Assembly (NCBI RefSeq): GCF_001695625.1
Contig: NZ_MBPN01000001.1
Span: 1 to 64,000 of the forward strand
Length of the DNA: 64,000 bases
Source: Pseudomonas defluvii
GTDB taxonomy: Bacteria; Pseudomonadota; Gammaproteobacteria; Pseudomonadales; Pseudomonadaceae
Direction: 5' to 3'
Shown here: in pieces, positions 1-9,449 of the stretch
How positions within the stretch are numbered: position 1 is the first letter of the stretch
Layout: every line of letters begins with the position of its first letter
Notes under the pieces: model-generated
What the model was told of the DNA's origin: nothing
Databases searched by the model: none
The model's input: the letters and a program-made list of their open reading frames with translations, nothing else
Program-made: the position numbers and the translations under genes

Positions 1-1848
1 GAGCTTACATTTTCTAAGATCCTCGACTCCTTTTCCAGCCGGTCAGATTTTTTCTACACCCTTAAATGCGAAGAGCCTGTTATTGGTCTAAATGACGCAC
101 AAAAGGAAGCTTTTGCCAGGCTTGTTAATAATGGTCCATTGGGACTGTTACAGGGGCCACCTGGCACCGGAAAAACGGAGTTCATCGCGGCTTTCTGTCA
201 CTATTTGATCAGTGTAGTAGGTGTCCGAAATATCCTGCTTACCAGCCAATCTCACGAAGCGGTAAATACGGCTGCGGAGCGTATTCGCTCTCACAGTAGG
301 AAGCTAAAAACTGATCTCGATATTGTACGGTTTAGCAACAGTGAACAGGCTGTTTCTGACGAGCTTCGAGATGTTTACTCGCGCTCTATTGTAAGCCAGC
401 AACGTGAATCATTCCGTGCAGAGATGGCACACAGACTAAGTCTTATGGCTCCATCACTCGGTGTCAGTGCAGTGTTTCTTGAGGAGCTGATTGCTGTTCA
501 ACGAAAAGTTGGCGGGCTTGTAAAGGGCATCGCGCGGTTAACAGCGGACTTGAATAGTATGAGCGACCGAGAGGGCAGCGGTGATGTTTCCTTGGGAGCG
601 ATAGATGAAATGCGCTCAGAACTCTTGTCTTTGTTGCGCCATGATTTCGAGATTGAGGTTGACGAAGAAGACGCTCCCTCGACTTGGCTAGAACAGGTCC
701 AAGAAAAAATAGCCGGCGAATTTGGTATCCGCGCTCATGAACGTAAACGCTGTTTGGCGCTGATTGAACTCTCAAGTGACATGATTGAGCGAATGGGTAG
801 TGACAGGGCTAACTATGATGAGTTTTTACTTCGATCCCGAACGTTGGTATGCGGTACATGCGTCGGCATTGGAGTGAAACATCTTAGCCTGGCTGACAGT
901 AGGTTTGATTGGGTAATTATTGACGAAGCAGCACGTTCCTCACCAACCGAGTTGGCAATCGCTATGCAGGTCGGTCGTCGAGTGCTTCTGGTAGGCGACC
1001 ACAGGCAACTGCCGCCGTTTTATGACACAGATCATAGGAAAGCCATTGCTAGGGCTTTGGAGCTCAGTACTGCTTCCAGAGAGTTCCAAAGTATCATGCG
1101 CAGTGATTTTGAGCGGGTATTTGACTCTCCATATGGCCAGTTAGCTAGTGCCACATTGAAAACCCAATATCGAATGCAGCCTGCAATTGGAGACATGGTC
1201 TCGGATGTGTTTTATGACGGCTTTTTGGAAACTGGAAAGAGGCCAATACCAGCGCATTTTGATCAGGTTCCTGATTGCTTAAAAAATGTGTGTACCTGGC
1301 TAGATACTGGGGCTCTCGGAAATATGGCTCATCACCAGTCACCTAAGGGTAGCTCTAGTCTAACCAATCAAACTGAAGCCGATTCAATAATTCAATTGCT
1401 CAAGGAGATTGAACAGAAAAGTGAATTTTCTGATGGTCTGATAAATGAGATGAGTCAAACTCAAGAGCCATCCATCGGCATAATTTGCATGTATGGTGAG
1501 CAGAAAAAATTGGTTAGGAGAAAGTTTGCTGAGCAAAATTGGCCAGATGCATTCAGACGTTTGGTCAAAATCGACACAGTGGACAGTTATCAAGGAAAAG
1601 AGAACCGCATTGTGATCATTTCTCTGACTCGCTCTTGGCCAGATCAAATTCCAGGCTTCCTAGCCTCACCTAACCGGGTAAACGTTGCACTATCCAGAGC
1701 TATGGATCGACTTGTCATAGTTGGAGATATGAGAATGTGGGCAGGAAAGAATGCGAAACTTCCCCTTGGTAGGGTGTCCACGTTCATTAGGCAACGTCAA
1801 CATGAGATGGGATATGCCATTAGGCCCGCCAAAGGAGTTGCAAAATGA
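1..1848 (+). CDS. SF1 (Upf1/Dna2-like) DNA/RNA helicase, 5' end outside window
   Basis: The reading frame is open to base 1, so the gene begins upstream of the window; about 615 residues are visible. Motifs in order: a Q-motif-like LNDAQ (about residue 31), Walker A GPPGTGKT (about 52-59), Walker B DEAA in VIIDEAARSS (about 306), GDHRQLPP, QYRMQPAIGD (about 389), DSYQGKE (about 528) and the arginine-finger motif NVALSRAMDRLVIVGD near the C-terminus. This is the AAA_11/AAA_12 arrangement of superfamily 1B helicases. It overlaps the next gene by ATGA, so the two are translationally coupled. Such helicases occur in defence systems and in accessory nucleic-acid processing; without the N-terminus the class cannot be narrowed. 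The DNA is noticeably more AT-rich than the rest of the window. Confidence 0.9.
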   Translation, partial: ELTFSKILDSFSSRSDFFYTLKCEEPVIGLNDAQKEAFARLVNNGPLGLLQGPPGTGKTEFIAAFCHYLISVVGVRNILLTSQSHEAVNTAAERIRSHSRKLKTDLDIVRFSNSEQAVSDELRDVYSRSIVSQQRESFRAEMAHRLSLMAPSLGVSAVFLEELIAVQRKVGGLVKGIARLTADLNSMSDREGSGDVSLGAIDEMRSELLSLLRHDFEIEVDEEDAPSTWLEQVQEKIAGEFGIRAHERKRCLALIELSSDMIERMGSDRANYDEFLLRSRTLVCGTCVGIGVKHLSLADSRFDWVIIDEAARSSPTELAIAMQVGRRVLLVGDHRQLPPFYDTDHRKAIARALELSTASREFQSIMRSDFERVFDSPYGQLASATLKTQYRMQPAIGDMVSDVFYDGFLETGKRPIPAHFDQVPDCLKNVCTWLDTGALGNMAHHQSPKGSSSLTNQTEADSIIQLLKEIEQKSEFSDGLINEMSQTQEPSIGIICMYGEQKKLVRRKFAEQNWPDAFRRLVKIDTVDSYQGKENRIVIISLTRSWPDQIPGFLASPNRVNVALSRAMDRLVIVGDMRMWAGKNAKLPLGRVSTFIRQRQHEMGYAIRPAKGVAK

Positions 1849-3293
1849 TTTCTAAAGAGCAAAACCTTTTCGAAATAGATTTCAGTGTACCGGTACAGCA
1901 ATTTCGTATCGAATACACACTCGTCGAGAAGGGTGGTCTACCTTTGGTTCCTGAGTATATTTTGAGACTTCTAAAGGTGTCAGCATTAACACCTGCAGAC
2001 ATAGCGCTTTATTTTGGATTCACGCTGAAAGAGGTCAGCACTGCACTACTACAATTTCTACAGCAGGGCGAATTGAAAATATCTCAAGATGGCCGAGTAG
2101 CACTCACTGAAAAGGGGATGCGAATGTTTTCGGGAGACGAAGACACCCCTGTTGTAAAAGGTCGTATGGAGTATAGGAGGGTATTCACGTTCGATCTGCT
2201 TGCCTATTCATTTACGGAGCATGCCAAACATCGCTTAGAGTCTCCAAGATGCTCTGTGGTTTTAAGCGCTTCTCCCTCTAAACGTGCTGACTCCACCACG
2301 GAGGCCGAACAAGCTTTTCAGCGGAATTTGTCAAAGATCTATCGCTCCGGCGAGCTTACTGGCAAGCCGGAAGACTCCCAAACTCCCGAGCTTTACAAGA
2401 TCAGCGAAGTAAACAAGAAAAAAGATGGGTTTATTCGATTCTCTGAATCTTATTGTTTTGAGCTGGATACTCTAAGGTACGGTTTTTCGGAGCGCGCTGG
2501 ACTGCCACAGGAAGATGCATACATTAGTCAGCGTAGCCAACAGTTAGCGAACCTTATAGGGCAGTGCAATACTGAGTCTGTAATGTCATTTGCTGAAAAA
2601 ATAAGCGACATCCACACGCTTACGTTTCTAGCTGATGGAGTCTTTGATCCACGCAAGGCAGCACAAGCCCAAGCCGCTACGAGACCGGGCCAGAGCAGAG
2701 TTGAGCCCATATATGGGGCTCTACAACTTACTCATAATTGGGATAGGGTTGAGGCGCTTCTTTCCAAGTATGGAAGGCGATTCGCAACTGACGACAATAA
2801 GCAGCCGGCCACGATCAGTTGGTTGGCACCGTCTACTCATGGCCTATGGGGTAAGTGCTCTCGTCATGGTCAAGCATTGAGCGCGTTTGCCTGCTCTGCT
2901 GTAGTCACAATTGCCGGAAAGGAAAAGCTCGTATTTGAGCCAAAAGTGCTAATTCCACTGGCTGATCAATTTGATGGCTCAGCTATGAACCGTGCCTATA
3001 ATGAATGTAAGGAGGCTGAGGCTTACTTGCATGGATTTATTGAGAGCGACATTTTGTCTAGTGTCGAAATTATGACTCTTAGCAACTCTTTTGCAATTGT
3101 TATGTATCACCTTGTTCAGCCGGATCGTCATCCTGTACCAATTCCGTTTGGTTTTGTAACTGAGGATCTAGTAATGGTGAGAAAAGTTGAAGCTGTTCTG
3201 GAGGATACGCTTGCAGAATATACCGCTGGCAATGTATCTCGTTATATTGGTGTGTTGCCTCGTAGCACGCAACGCCCACGACAGCGGGTCTAG
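1845..3293 (+). CDS. Unknown protein with N-terminal winged-helix segment, coupled to helicase
   Basis: A 482-residue protein whose ATG overlaps the helicase stop (ATGA). Residues about 40-95 read as a winged helix: a helix-turn-helix (LTPADIALYFGF, LKEVSTALLQFL) followed by a short wing ending in ALTEKGMRMF. The remaining ~380 residues have no motif I can name; there is no signal peptide or obvious membrane segment. Coupling to an SF1 helicase suggests a two-component nucleic-acid-handling or defence unit, with this protein giving DNA recognition or regulation; that is inference. AT-rich like its partner. Confidence 0.8.
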   Translation: MISKEQNLFEIDFSVPVQQFRIEYTLVEKGGLPLVPEYILRLLKVSALTPADIALYFGFTLKEVSTALLQFLQQGELKISQDGRVALTEKGMRMFSGDEDTPVVKGRMEYRRVFTFDLLAYSFTEHAKHRLESPRCSVVLSASPSKRADSTTEAEQAFQRNLSKIYRSGELTGKPEDSQTPELYKISEVNKKKDGFIRFSESYCFELDTLRYGFSERAGLPQEDAYISQRSQQLANLIGQCNTESVMSFAEKISDIHTLTFLADGVFDPRKAAQAQAATRPGQSRVEPIYGALQLTHNWDRVEALLSKYGRRFATDDNKQPATISWLAPSTHGLWGKCSRHGQALSAFACSAVVTIAGKEKLVFEPKVLIPLADQFDGSAMNRAYNECKEAEAYLHGFIESDILSSVEIMTLSNSFAIVMYHLVQPDRHPVPIPFGFVTEDLVMVRKVEAVLEDTLAEYTAGNVSRYIGVLPRSTQRPRQRV

Positions 3294-3428
3294 GTTGTTT
3301 ATGAAAAGAGTGCGGCGATAGATGCGTTATCTATTTTGGGGTGCGAATAGTAACATCAAAGTTGCTAATCCGGACGATTGGGCCCCTGCTCAATACTCGA
3401 TGAACTACCTGACTTTAATGGGCGAATT

Positions 3429-3929
3429 ATGACTCACTCCGACTTCGTGCTCAGCATAATTGCCTCTATTGTCGCGGGGCTATTGCTTTCATTGGCCGCA
3501 AAGTTTACGTTGGAGAAGTGGAAGAAGATTGCGATCGGCTTCGGTGCGCTAATCGTAGCGAGCACTATGATAGCGGTCACAGTCTTCGCCGTATTCACTG
3601 TGACGAAGGAATTCTCGGCCTACCGAGAACGCTCCATCCTACAGGAAAAAATTGATAACTTCACCAAGGGGCACTATCCCAAAGACTATGACGCTGGCTA
3701 TAGGGTCGAAGTAGGTCGGATTGGAGAGCGTCCGCTATTGGGGTTCAGTTATCCCGAAAGCGTTAATGGCATAGTCGATACTCATCCTTGGAGTAATCCT
3801 TTTTTCATGCGTCAGATTCAGAAACTACTCAATGACAATGGCTACGCTGGTAGTCCAGCGTGGGGGTATAGGATGAAACCCTTAACTCCTGGGCAGCTTG
3901 AGGAGTTACTGCAAAGGAACTTGGATTAA
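3429..3929 (+). CDS. Small two-TM membrane protein, unknown
   Basis: About 166 residues from the ATG at 3429 (protein begins MTHSDFVLSIIAS). A TTG 51 bases upstream is in frame but less convincing. Two hydrophobic helices lie near residues 7-27 and 34-58, followed by a soluble tail of about 105 residues with a short charged helix (AYRERSILQEKID). No family recognised. It lies between the helicase pair and the recombinase module, on the opposite strand from the latter. Confidence 0.6.
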   Translation: MTHSDFVLSIIASIVAGLLLSLAAKFTLEKWKKIAIGFGALIVASTMIAVTVFAVFTVTKEFSAYRERSILQEKIDNFTKGHYPKDYDAGYRVEVGRIGERPLLGFSYPESVNGIVDTHPWSNPFFMRQIQKLLNDNGYAGSPAWGYRMKPLTPGQLEELLQRNLD

Positions 3930-3988
3930 CTTCCGTTTACTGAGTGCTAGAGAGCCAAACCTATCCATGGAGAAACCTCTAAGCAATC

Positions 3989-4026
3989 CCCCTGTGAAAG
4001 ACAGCGAAAGCCGGCCTTCACAGGGG
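3989..4026. repeat. Perfect 10-bp inverted repeat between convergent genes
   Basis: CCCCTGTGAA at 3989-3998 and TTCACAGGGG at 4017-4026 are exact inverted copies 18 bases apart. No T-run follows, so it is a weak terminator candidate. It sits between the membrane protein and the end of the recombinase operon, where an island boundary or recombinase binding site could lie. The rest of 3930-4183 shows nothing else I can support. Confidence 0.55.
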
Positions 4027-4183
4027 TAGTAGGCTTCTCCCACTAATGTCTAGTGTCTGTAACGTCAGGTGATCACAGTGTGGTATTGGTGTCGCGGAGA
4101 TCAATCGAAGAAATTGGTGACGATACCGGAGTGCAGTCGTGCTATGGCTCGGCTTAATTTTCATGGCGCTGTCGCGTGGATAT

Positions 4184-4615
4184 CTATTGTGACGGATTCC
4201 TTGAGTCTAGATCGACTACCCTTCGATCTTTCAGCTTGGCTTTTAGTACCAAATTTTCGTTCAGCAGAACTTCATTGATCGATACGAGACGGGCGATCCT
4301 AGCTTGCAATTCCTCGATCTCCTGACGGTAGGCTGCAGACTTCTTGCGCTCAGCAATTAAATTTTGGTGTTTGACATCACGTATGGCGCGGCTGGAGCGC
4401 CCCTGCGCCTCGCGGATAGCTTCGGCAACGCTTGGGTAGTAGTTGTGGATCAACGCTGTCGATACTTTCGCTTCGCGGGCTACTGCGGCGATAGTGACTT
4501 TGGTTTCCCCTGTGTGGGCACGACCTTTCTGAATGCGGTAAAGGGCGAGCCTCAGATCCTTTTCACGATCCTCTGCTGGCTTATATTTCTCGACGATTTT
4601 TTCCTTTGGTCTCAT
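4184..4615 (-). CDS. ginD: GinD/TnpC-like small HTH plus coiled-coil protein
   Basis: A 143-residue, strongly charged protein whose ATG overlaps the stop of the preceding recombinase (ATGA). Residues about 40-75 form a TetR-like helix-turn-helix (VTIAAVAREAKVSTALIHNY). Residues about 85-125 look like a coiled coil with heptad leucines (IEELQARIARLVSINEVLL). The size, position and HTH fit the fourth gene of GInt modules or TnpC of Tn554-type elements, an accessory factor of the recombinase complex. A direct role in recombination is inferred from the family, not seen. Confidence 0.75.
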   Translation of the reverse strand: MRPKEKIVEKYKPAEDREKDLRLALYRIQKGRAHTGETKVTIAAVAREAKVSTALIHNYYPSVAEAIREAQGRSSRAIRDVKHQNLIAERKKSAAYRQEIEELQARIARLVSINEVLLNENLVLKAKLKDRRVVDLDSRNPSQ

Positions 4616-6510
4616 GCTATCAGCGTCTCCGGCGCCATGCCTAATTGGACCAGTACGTCACGGCAGCGATTCAAGTCGCGCTCAACGCGTTGGCGGCCGG
4701 CCTCGCCGATGTCTGGGCAGGTCAGCAGATCCTTCAAATCATCATAAAGTCTTTGGTATATAGGCGCATGACCGCGTCCAATCACTGCGTTGCTGCAGTT
4801 GCTACAACGGGTGCGCTCGAGTGTGTTGCCTATGCAGTCGCCATTGTCTGCGGTGCACCATGCGTGGCCGTTACTGCGAATGGCGGTGCTCTCAGCAATG
4901 GACTTTAGCATTGAGGCGCGGTCCTTGAAGATCAGTAGATTCTGCGGTTTTCGCTGCCACTGTTTGATCGAGCGGCCGTAGCCGCCGGCCAAGAGATCAT
5001 GGCCCAGCCAATTATCGACTATGCCAAGCTTGATGTCCTCCAACTCCGCTTGAATATCGTCGTACAGCTCAAGGTCAAGGTGTTGCCCCCAGTTATCGTC
5101 CATGGCGTAGCCCAAAGTCATGTCTAGCGACCAGTGGGCGTAATGCTCCTTAAGGTAGCGCAGATCACCGAAGCGGCTATGGGCAGCGTAATTGGCAAAC
5201 TTGCGGCGGAACTGGTGGCCAGCGAGATTCCAGCTTAGCCCACATTCCTTGGCAAATGACTTGAGACAGAGGGCCAAACCGTTATTTGTTAGTGTGCGCA
5301 CTTGGTTGCCCTCCGACGAGCTCAAGCTGAGAAAGAGTGAGTGCCGGTGTTTGTACGCCTCGACGATTTCCGGATCATGTGGATTGGAGCGGCGGCGCTG
5401 TGTGATCTCTGTAGCGATCAATGCCTGAAAGGGTGTGGCCCAGCGCTCCATGAGACGTAAGGCGCGTACGGCGGCTTCGGGGATCATCCAGTCATGGATG
5501 CCAGCATCGGTCTTATCCGACCGTGATCGCATCCAGTGATAGAATGTTCCCCGGTCGTCCTGGGTACGGTGGTGTGCACCCAATTGAACATTGGTTAATT
5601 CGTGGTTGCGGCAACCGGATGTGCATGCCAGAACAATATAGCTGGCGGTACGGAGGCTAGTTAGTGCCATGTTGAACCTTTTCAGGCCACCCTGCCATCC
5701 AGCGGAGGTTAAGTGGCGGTTCTTGGCCGCTACGACAGTCTCATGGGTCTGCCCCTTTCGCTGCACCGTGAGAGCATCCAGCTCATCGCGCAGGTCAAGT
5801 AGTTCCGGGCCGCGTTCAACTTGGTGGTAGGCACTTTCGAATAGAGTGCAAAACACATTGTCAGGGATCAATGGTGTCTTGCCCCCTAGCAGAGGGAGCG
5901 CGCCAATTCCAGCAATCCCCGCCATCGCCTGTGCAGAAGTTTCGGGCCATGGATGTTGGGGAATTGGGTCGTCAGTATATTGGCTGAGTTCATACAGCGC
6001 TTCGACGGCATTGAAACGGCTTTGCAGTCCACGCTGAGACAGTGGTTTGCCATTGGACCGTCCGGTCTGGCGATGGGTTTTGCAGTTGGTCACGTAGGTC
6101 GCGCATATCAGAGATGTTACCGCGTTCAGTTGATCTATCTTGAGCGCTTCCAAATGGCGCAGGAATGGCCTTGCATTCCAGAAGAGTTGTCGCACCATAT
6201 GACCTTTAGGGCGACTCGCTTCGCGACGTCCACGCCTCAGGTAGCGGTACAGCATTGCCTTCATTACCGCCCGAAATGCGGGCGCTACTGCGCTGAAATT
6301 CAACTGTCTCCTACCGGTTGGGACATTACTGGTAAAGCCGTCGAGATGCCAAATTTCATCGCCGTAGCGGCTGATGATGACCCACTGATCATCGACCTGA
6401 ATGGCACTGATAATCAGAGCGTCCCGGTCGGATTCTGAGAGACCGCGCGCGTCGCTCAGTTGAGTATCAAGAGGGGAGTAGGATAGTGCCGCCCGGGTGT
6501 TGTTGATCAT
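4612..6510 (-). CDS. ginC: Tyrosine recombinase, large subunit (GinC/TnpB-like)
   Basis: 632 residues. Catalytic-core motifs of tyrosine integrases are visible: the arginine box in CTSGCRNHELTNV (about 300), HQFRRKFANYA (about 440) and YAHWSLDMTLGYAMDD (about 475) with the putative nucleophile tyrosine. The C-terminal ~70 residues hold a Cys cluster (CTADNGDC, then CSNC), probably metal binding, as in TnpB-type recombinases of Tn554-like elements. Start ATG overlaps the preceding gene (ATGA), so it is translated with its partners. It probably acts in a complex with the other two recombinases in site-specific integration and excision. Confidence 0.85.
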   Translation of the reverse strand: MINNTRAALSYSPLDTQLSDARGLSESDRDALIISAIQVDDQWVIISRYGDEIWHLDGFTSNVPTGRRQLNFSAVAPAFRAVMKAMLYRYLRRGRREASRPKGHMVRQLFWNARPFLRHLEALKIDQLNAVTSLICATYVTNCKTHRQTGRSNGKPLSQRGLQSRFNAVEALYELSQYTDDPIPQHPWPETSAQAMAGIAGIGALPLLGGKTPLIPDNVFCTLFESAYHQVERGPELLDLRDELDALTVQRKGQTHETVVAAKNRHLTSAGWQGGLKRFNMALTSLRTASYIVLACTSGCRNHELTNVQLGAHHRTQDDRGTFYHWMRSRSDKTDAGIHDWMIPEAAVRALRLMERWATPFQALIATEITQRRRSNPHDPEIVEAYKHRHSLFLSLSSSEGNQVRTLTNNGLALCLKSFAKECGLSWNLAGHQFRRKFANYAAHSRFGDLRYLKEHYAHWSLDMTLGYAMDDNWGQHLDLELYDDIQAELEDIKLGIVDNWLGHDLLAGGYGRSIKQWQRKPQNLLIFKDRASMLKSIAESTAIRSNGHAWCTADNGDCIGNTLERTRCSNCSNAVIGRGHAPIYQRLYDDLKDLLTCPDIGEAGRQRVERDLNRCRDVLVQLGMAPETLIA

Positions 6511-8174
6511 GCAAAGATCTCCAGATTATCAGTCAGATCAACAGACCAGAACGGGTGTGGGTGGGCGCGGGCTAGCTCACGGTTAGCCTCCACAGTCTCG
6601 GTTTTGAAGATGCCGCGACGTACTCCCTCGGCAACGATATAGTGATCGATCAAGCGAGGTATGTGGGCATAATTCTGAGACCAGCGCCGCTTATTCATGC
6701 ATGAACGTTCGGCTAAAATTCGGAAGTAGAAGCTGAATAGCTTGTAAAGATCTTCGGCTGTCACCGCGTAGTGCCTACAGCGCAGACAGTTCATGAAGCT
6801 CATGCAAGTTGCCCCCTCGCGTTTTGGGGCATACTGGCCATTTGTTGAGTCAGCGCAGCGGCCGATAGGGGTAACCTTATAGGTTGCTCCGATGGTACGG
6901 GTCAGTAACTCATTTACTAAGACCTCGCCCATGAACTGCCAATTTCGATGGGTATTATCGTCTGGCCTAAGGTAATTTTGATCCGTTACCGGCAGAGTAT
7001 TTCCAAGGGCTGCAGCTGTGATTGTCAAATCACCATCGGTGAGTTCGAAGATGCGGTTGGCGAAGGTCTTGCGTAGACGGGAGATGTTAACGCGCAGTGG
7101 GCCTCCATTGTTGTCGGTGAGCCCATTCATTGCGATGAATTGGTTTGTCCTCCAAGCTAACACTCCTGTCGTCAAAGCCGTTACTTTGCCGGCACTAGTG
7201 CGATACAGCCACACGCGACCTTTGAGGTTATCAGGAGCTTCTGCATCAAGGGATTGAGTCAGCTCCATAACGCGGCGGATCAGACGCTCCACGTTGTTTT
7301 TAACGCTCGGTGTGGACTCGAGAAGGCGCTCTGCATTTGACTCAGTGCGTAGAGCTACTTTGCTAGTGTTATAGCCGCGCCGCTTCCATAGTACTAAGAA
7401 CACTGTGTTGTCCTTAGGGTGTGGGCGCAGACAGTCACGGCCCATCTCCAGCAATGGTATTGAATTTCGTCCGGTATGAAGTGCTACGATTAGCAGCGCA
7501 AGCACCAGGAGCTCGCTGGTTACAGGCGGGTTTTCATCCCAGATGGGCTTGATGGCCTGCCTGAGGGCTATGGTGAGTGCTTGCCGTTCTTGTTTGGACA
7601 GCGCTTTTTCGCCCTTGCTTTTGCGGCTGATATTCGGGAATGGATTGCGTGGGAACGTGGCTGCATCGCCGTATGTGGTTAAGGAAATCAGCCCTCGTCT
7701 TCCCAGGGCGAGCAGCACGGGTTTGGTCTGCGAGTAGATAGTCTTCTGAGTAATAGTCGCCACGTCTAGGCAAGCCAGATGGGCGAGAAAGCCGTCGATG
7801 AGTTCCCGGCTTACATCGGCCAGGGTCAAATTGCGGCCAAATGCCGTCGATCTAAGTACGCAATAGTCGAGGAAATTGCGCAATCCACCCGCGCAGTATT
7901 GAGAGACAGTAGTGTCTGTGACAGCACCATCCTGGCCGACGAGGAAACGTTCAATCTGGCGCTGACAGGCATATGTAATAGGGTCGATGCCCACGCCGTA
8001 CCAACGGACAAAGTCGAAGCGCCGGAGGTTATAGGTATTTCGTAAAAACTCAACCGTGGTATTTGTCGGAGGGATAGCCTCGGGTAAAATAACTGCATTA
8101 CCTACCTTATCGTGGCTGTATTCGACCTGAGGGACGCCAAGTTCGGTTTTGGCAAATATCTTACGTTTGCCCAT
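6507..8174 (-). CDS. ginB: Tyrosine recombinase-like protein, middle subunit (GinB-like)
   Basis: 555 residues starting at the TAATG overlap with ginA. Integrase-like features include LHTGRNSIPLLEM (first arginine region), SRLRKTFANRI and ALGNTLPVTDQNYL. The usual HxxR and GH boxes are altered (asparagine in place of the GH histidine), so catalysis may be reduced or supplied by a partner subunit. A Cys pair or triplet (CMSFMNCLRC) near residue 455 suggests a metal site. It matches the middle protein of three-recombinase modules, where all subunits are reported to be needed. Confidence 0.8.
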   Translation of the reverse strand: MGKRKIFAKTELGVPQVEYSHDKVGNAVILPEAIPPTNTTVEFLRNTYNLRRFDFVRWYGVGIDPITYACQRQIERFLVGQDGAVTDTTVSQYCAGGLRNFLDYCVLRSTAFGRNLTLADVSRELIDGFLAHLACLDVATITQKTIYSQTKPVLLALGRRGLISLTTYGDAATFPRNPFPNISRKSKGEKALSKQERQALTIALRQAIKPIWDENPPVTSELLVLALLIVALHTGRNSIPLLEMGRDCLRPHPKDNTVFLVLWKRRGYNTSKVALRTESNAERLLESTPSVKNNVERLIRRVMELTQSLDAEAPDNLKGRVWLYRTSAGKVTALTTGVLAWRTNQFIAMNGLTDNNGGPLRVNISRLRKTFANRIFELTDGDLTITAAALGNTLPVTDQNYLRPDDNTHRNWQFMGEVLVNELLTRTIGATYKVTPIGRCADSTNGQYAPKREGATCMSFMNCLRCRHYAVTAEDLYKLFSFYFRILAERSCMNKRRWSQNYAHIPRLIDHYIVAEGVRRGIFKTETVEANRELARAHPHPFWSVDLTDNLEIFA

Positions 8175-9322
8175 TAGACGCCTCCCCCTAAATTGTTCAG
8201 CTCATCGTCATAGGCCAAGACAGCCTCATCGGCCATTTCGTTGATCAGATGTAGGTACACCATGGTGGTCTGAATTGAACTGTGCCCGAGTTGCCGTTGA
8301 ACGAACACAAGGGGCTCTACCCCACTCGCAGGGTTGCGTTGAAGGCTAACTAAGGTATGGGTGGCATAGGTGTGCCTGAGCATATGTGTATGGACTTTAA
8401 TTCCTGCCCGCTTACCAGCCTCGTTGATGATCCGGTTCAGACTTTTGCCTTCATTCCCATATGGGGTCCCAAACTGGTTGAGGAACAGCGCACTTTGCTG
8501 TTGCTTGTCCAGTAAGGCGCGTTCACCGCGCATCTTGGTCACATAGCGATAGAGGTCGGCCATGAAATGGCGACTGATGCGAATAAGTCGCGGCTTGCTA
8601 CCCTTGGTGACCATACCGCTACCGTCGAACGGGTCGAGGCGAATGAGGAGGTTGCGTTCAGTGCGTCCCGTCTTGTCCGGGTCGAAGACATAAGTGAGTG
8701 GAAAGGCGGCGATTTCCTCGCGGCGTAGCCCTGTATGCAGTGCTAATCGCATCATCATCCGGTGATGGGGGTTTTCCGATGCAGCCAGAAGCGCCTTGAC
8801 TTCGGCCATGCTCAAAAACTTGGGTAGGGTCTTGTATTTACGCGGCATCACATCGTTTGCCATGCCTTTGTCGCCACTGGCATCGATATGAGTGAGTAAG
8901 CCCGATTTTCGTCTGATGTTGCGCTCTTCGTAGGTGAAGGGGAGGCGCTTTACCCATCCCTCCCTTAGGGCGAAATCGTAGAACTTGCAGACGTATTGCA
9001 GGCGCTGGCGCGTGGTGTTTTGTGCCAGATGACACGCCATTAAACAGTAGTCCCGATAGGCCGCCACAAGACTCTTGGCTTCGCCACGTTCAACGTCACG
9101 CCAGTCCAACTCATGGGCCTGGATGAAGCTGAAGAAATCGTATAGTGCGCGTCCGGTGCTGGGCCAGGATCGCATCGACCCGATAGCCCCCCGAAGCAGG
9201 TAGTGACGAAAGAACTGGTTGGCCGGGACGCAACTCTCCATCGTGTTCCACAGGAGAATAGGGAATCCTGGATAAGTTTGCCCAGCGATCACAAAATCTT
9301 CAGTAGCCCACACAAGCTCCAT
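8174..9322 (-). CDS. ginA: Tyrosine recombinase, first subunit (GinA/TnpA-like)
   Basis: 382 residues from the ATG at 9322 (MELVWATEDF), preceded by AGGA at 7 bases; an in-frame TTG 75 bases further upstream lacks a comparable site. It has an N-terminal SAM-like core-binding domain and a canonical C-terminal catalytic domain: LHTGLRREEIAAFPL (Arg), HMLRHTYATH (HxLRH) and LGHSSIQTTMVYLHL (GHSS and Tyr nucleophile). It is the most complete of the three integrases and the first gene of the operon. The 52 bases from 9398 to 9449 between it and the upstream peptidase gene should hold any promoter. Confidence 0.9.
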   Translation of the reverse strand: MELVWATEDFVIAGQTYPGFPILLWNTMESCVPANQFFRHYLLRGAIGSMRSWPSTGRALYDFFSFIQAHELDWRDVERGEAKSLVAAYRDYCLMACHLAQNTTRQRLQYVCKFYDFALREGWVKRLPFTYEERNIRRKSGLLTHIDASGDKGMANDVMPRKYKTLPKFLSMAEVKALLAASENPHHRMMMRLALHTGLRREEIAAFPLTYVFDPDKTGRTERNLLIRLDPFDGSGMVTKGSKPRLIRISRHFMADLYRYVTKMRGERALLDKQQQSALFLNQFGTPYGNEGKSLNRIINEAGKRAGIKVHTHMLRHTYATHTLVSLQRNPASGVEPLVFVQRQLGHSSIQTTMVYLHLINEMADEAVLAYDDELNNLGGGV

Positions 9323-9449
9323 ATGCTGTTCCTTGCTCCGAATAGGCCTCAACCCTCTTTCTGCTCTGGCAGAGGTAGGGACATAGGAGGCCCCCAACCA
9401 TCGCTTCAGGGTAGGACCCGTAAGGGGCGTTTCTAAATATAGCTAGAAT

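Larger units (their letters stand above)
4184..9322 (-). mobile_element. GInt-type four-gene recombination module (ginABCD-like)
   Basis: Four minus-strand genes in the order 382-aa recombinase, 555-aa recombinase, 632-aa recombinase, 143-aa small protein, joined by TAATG, ATGA and ATGA overlaps. From memory this order and size set matches the ginABCD operon that defines GInt islands in Pseudomonas and other bacteria; it also resembles the Tn554 TnpABC arrangement. The attachment sites and cargo extent cannot be fixed from the window. Confidence 0.75.

Noticed and set aside
4069..4278. Small plus-strand frame overlapping ginD
   Set aside because: GTG start without ribosome site, overlaps the recombinase module gene and has no motif.
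4612..9322. Naming the recombinase trio as Tn554 TnpABC
   Set aside because: Four genes including three recombinases fit the ginABCD description better; Tn554 has two recombinases plus TnpC. The families are related, so this is a matter of degree.
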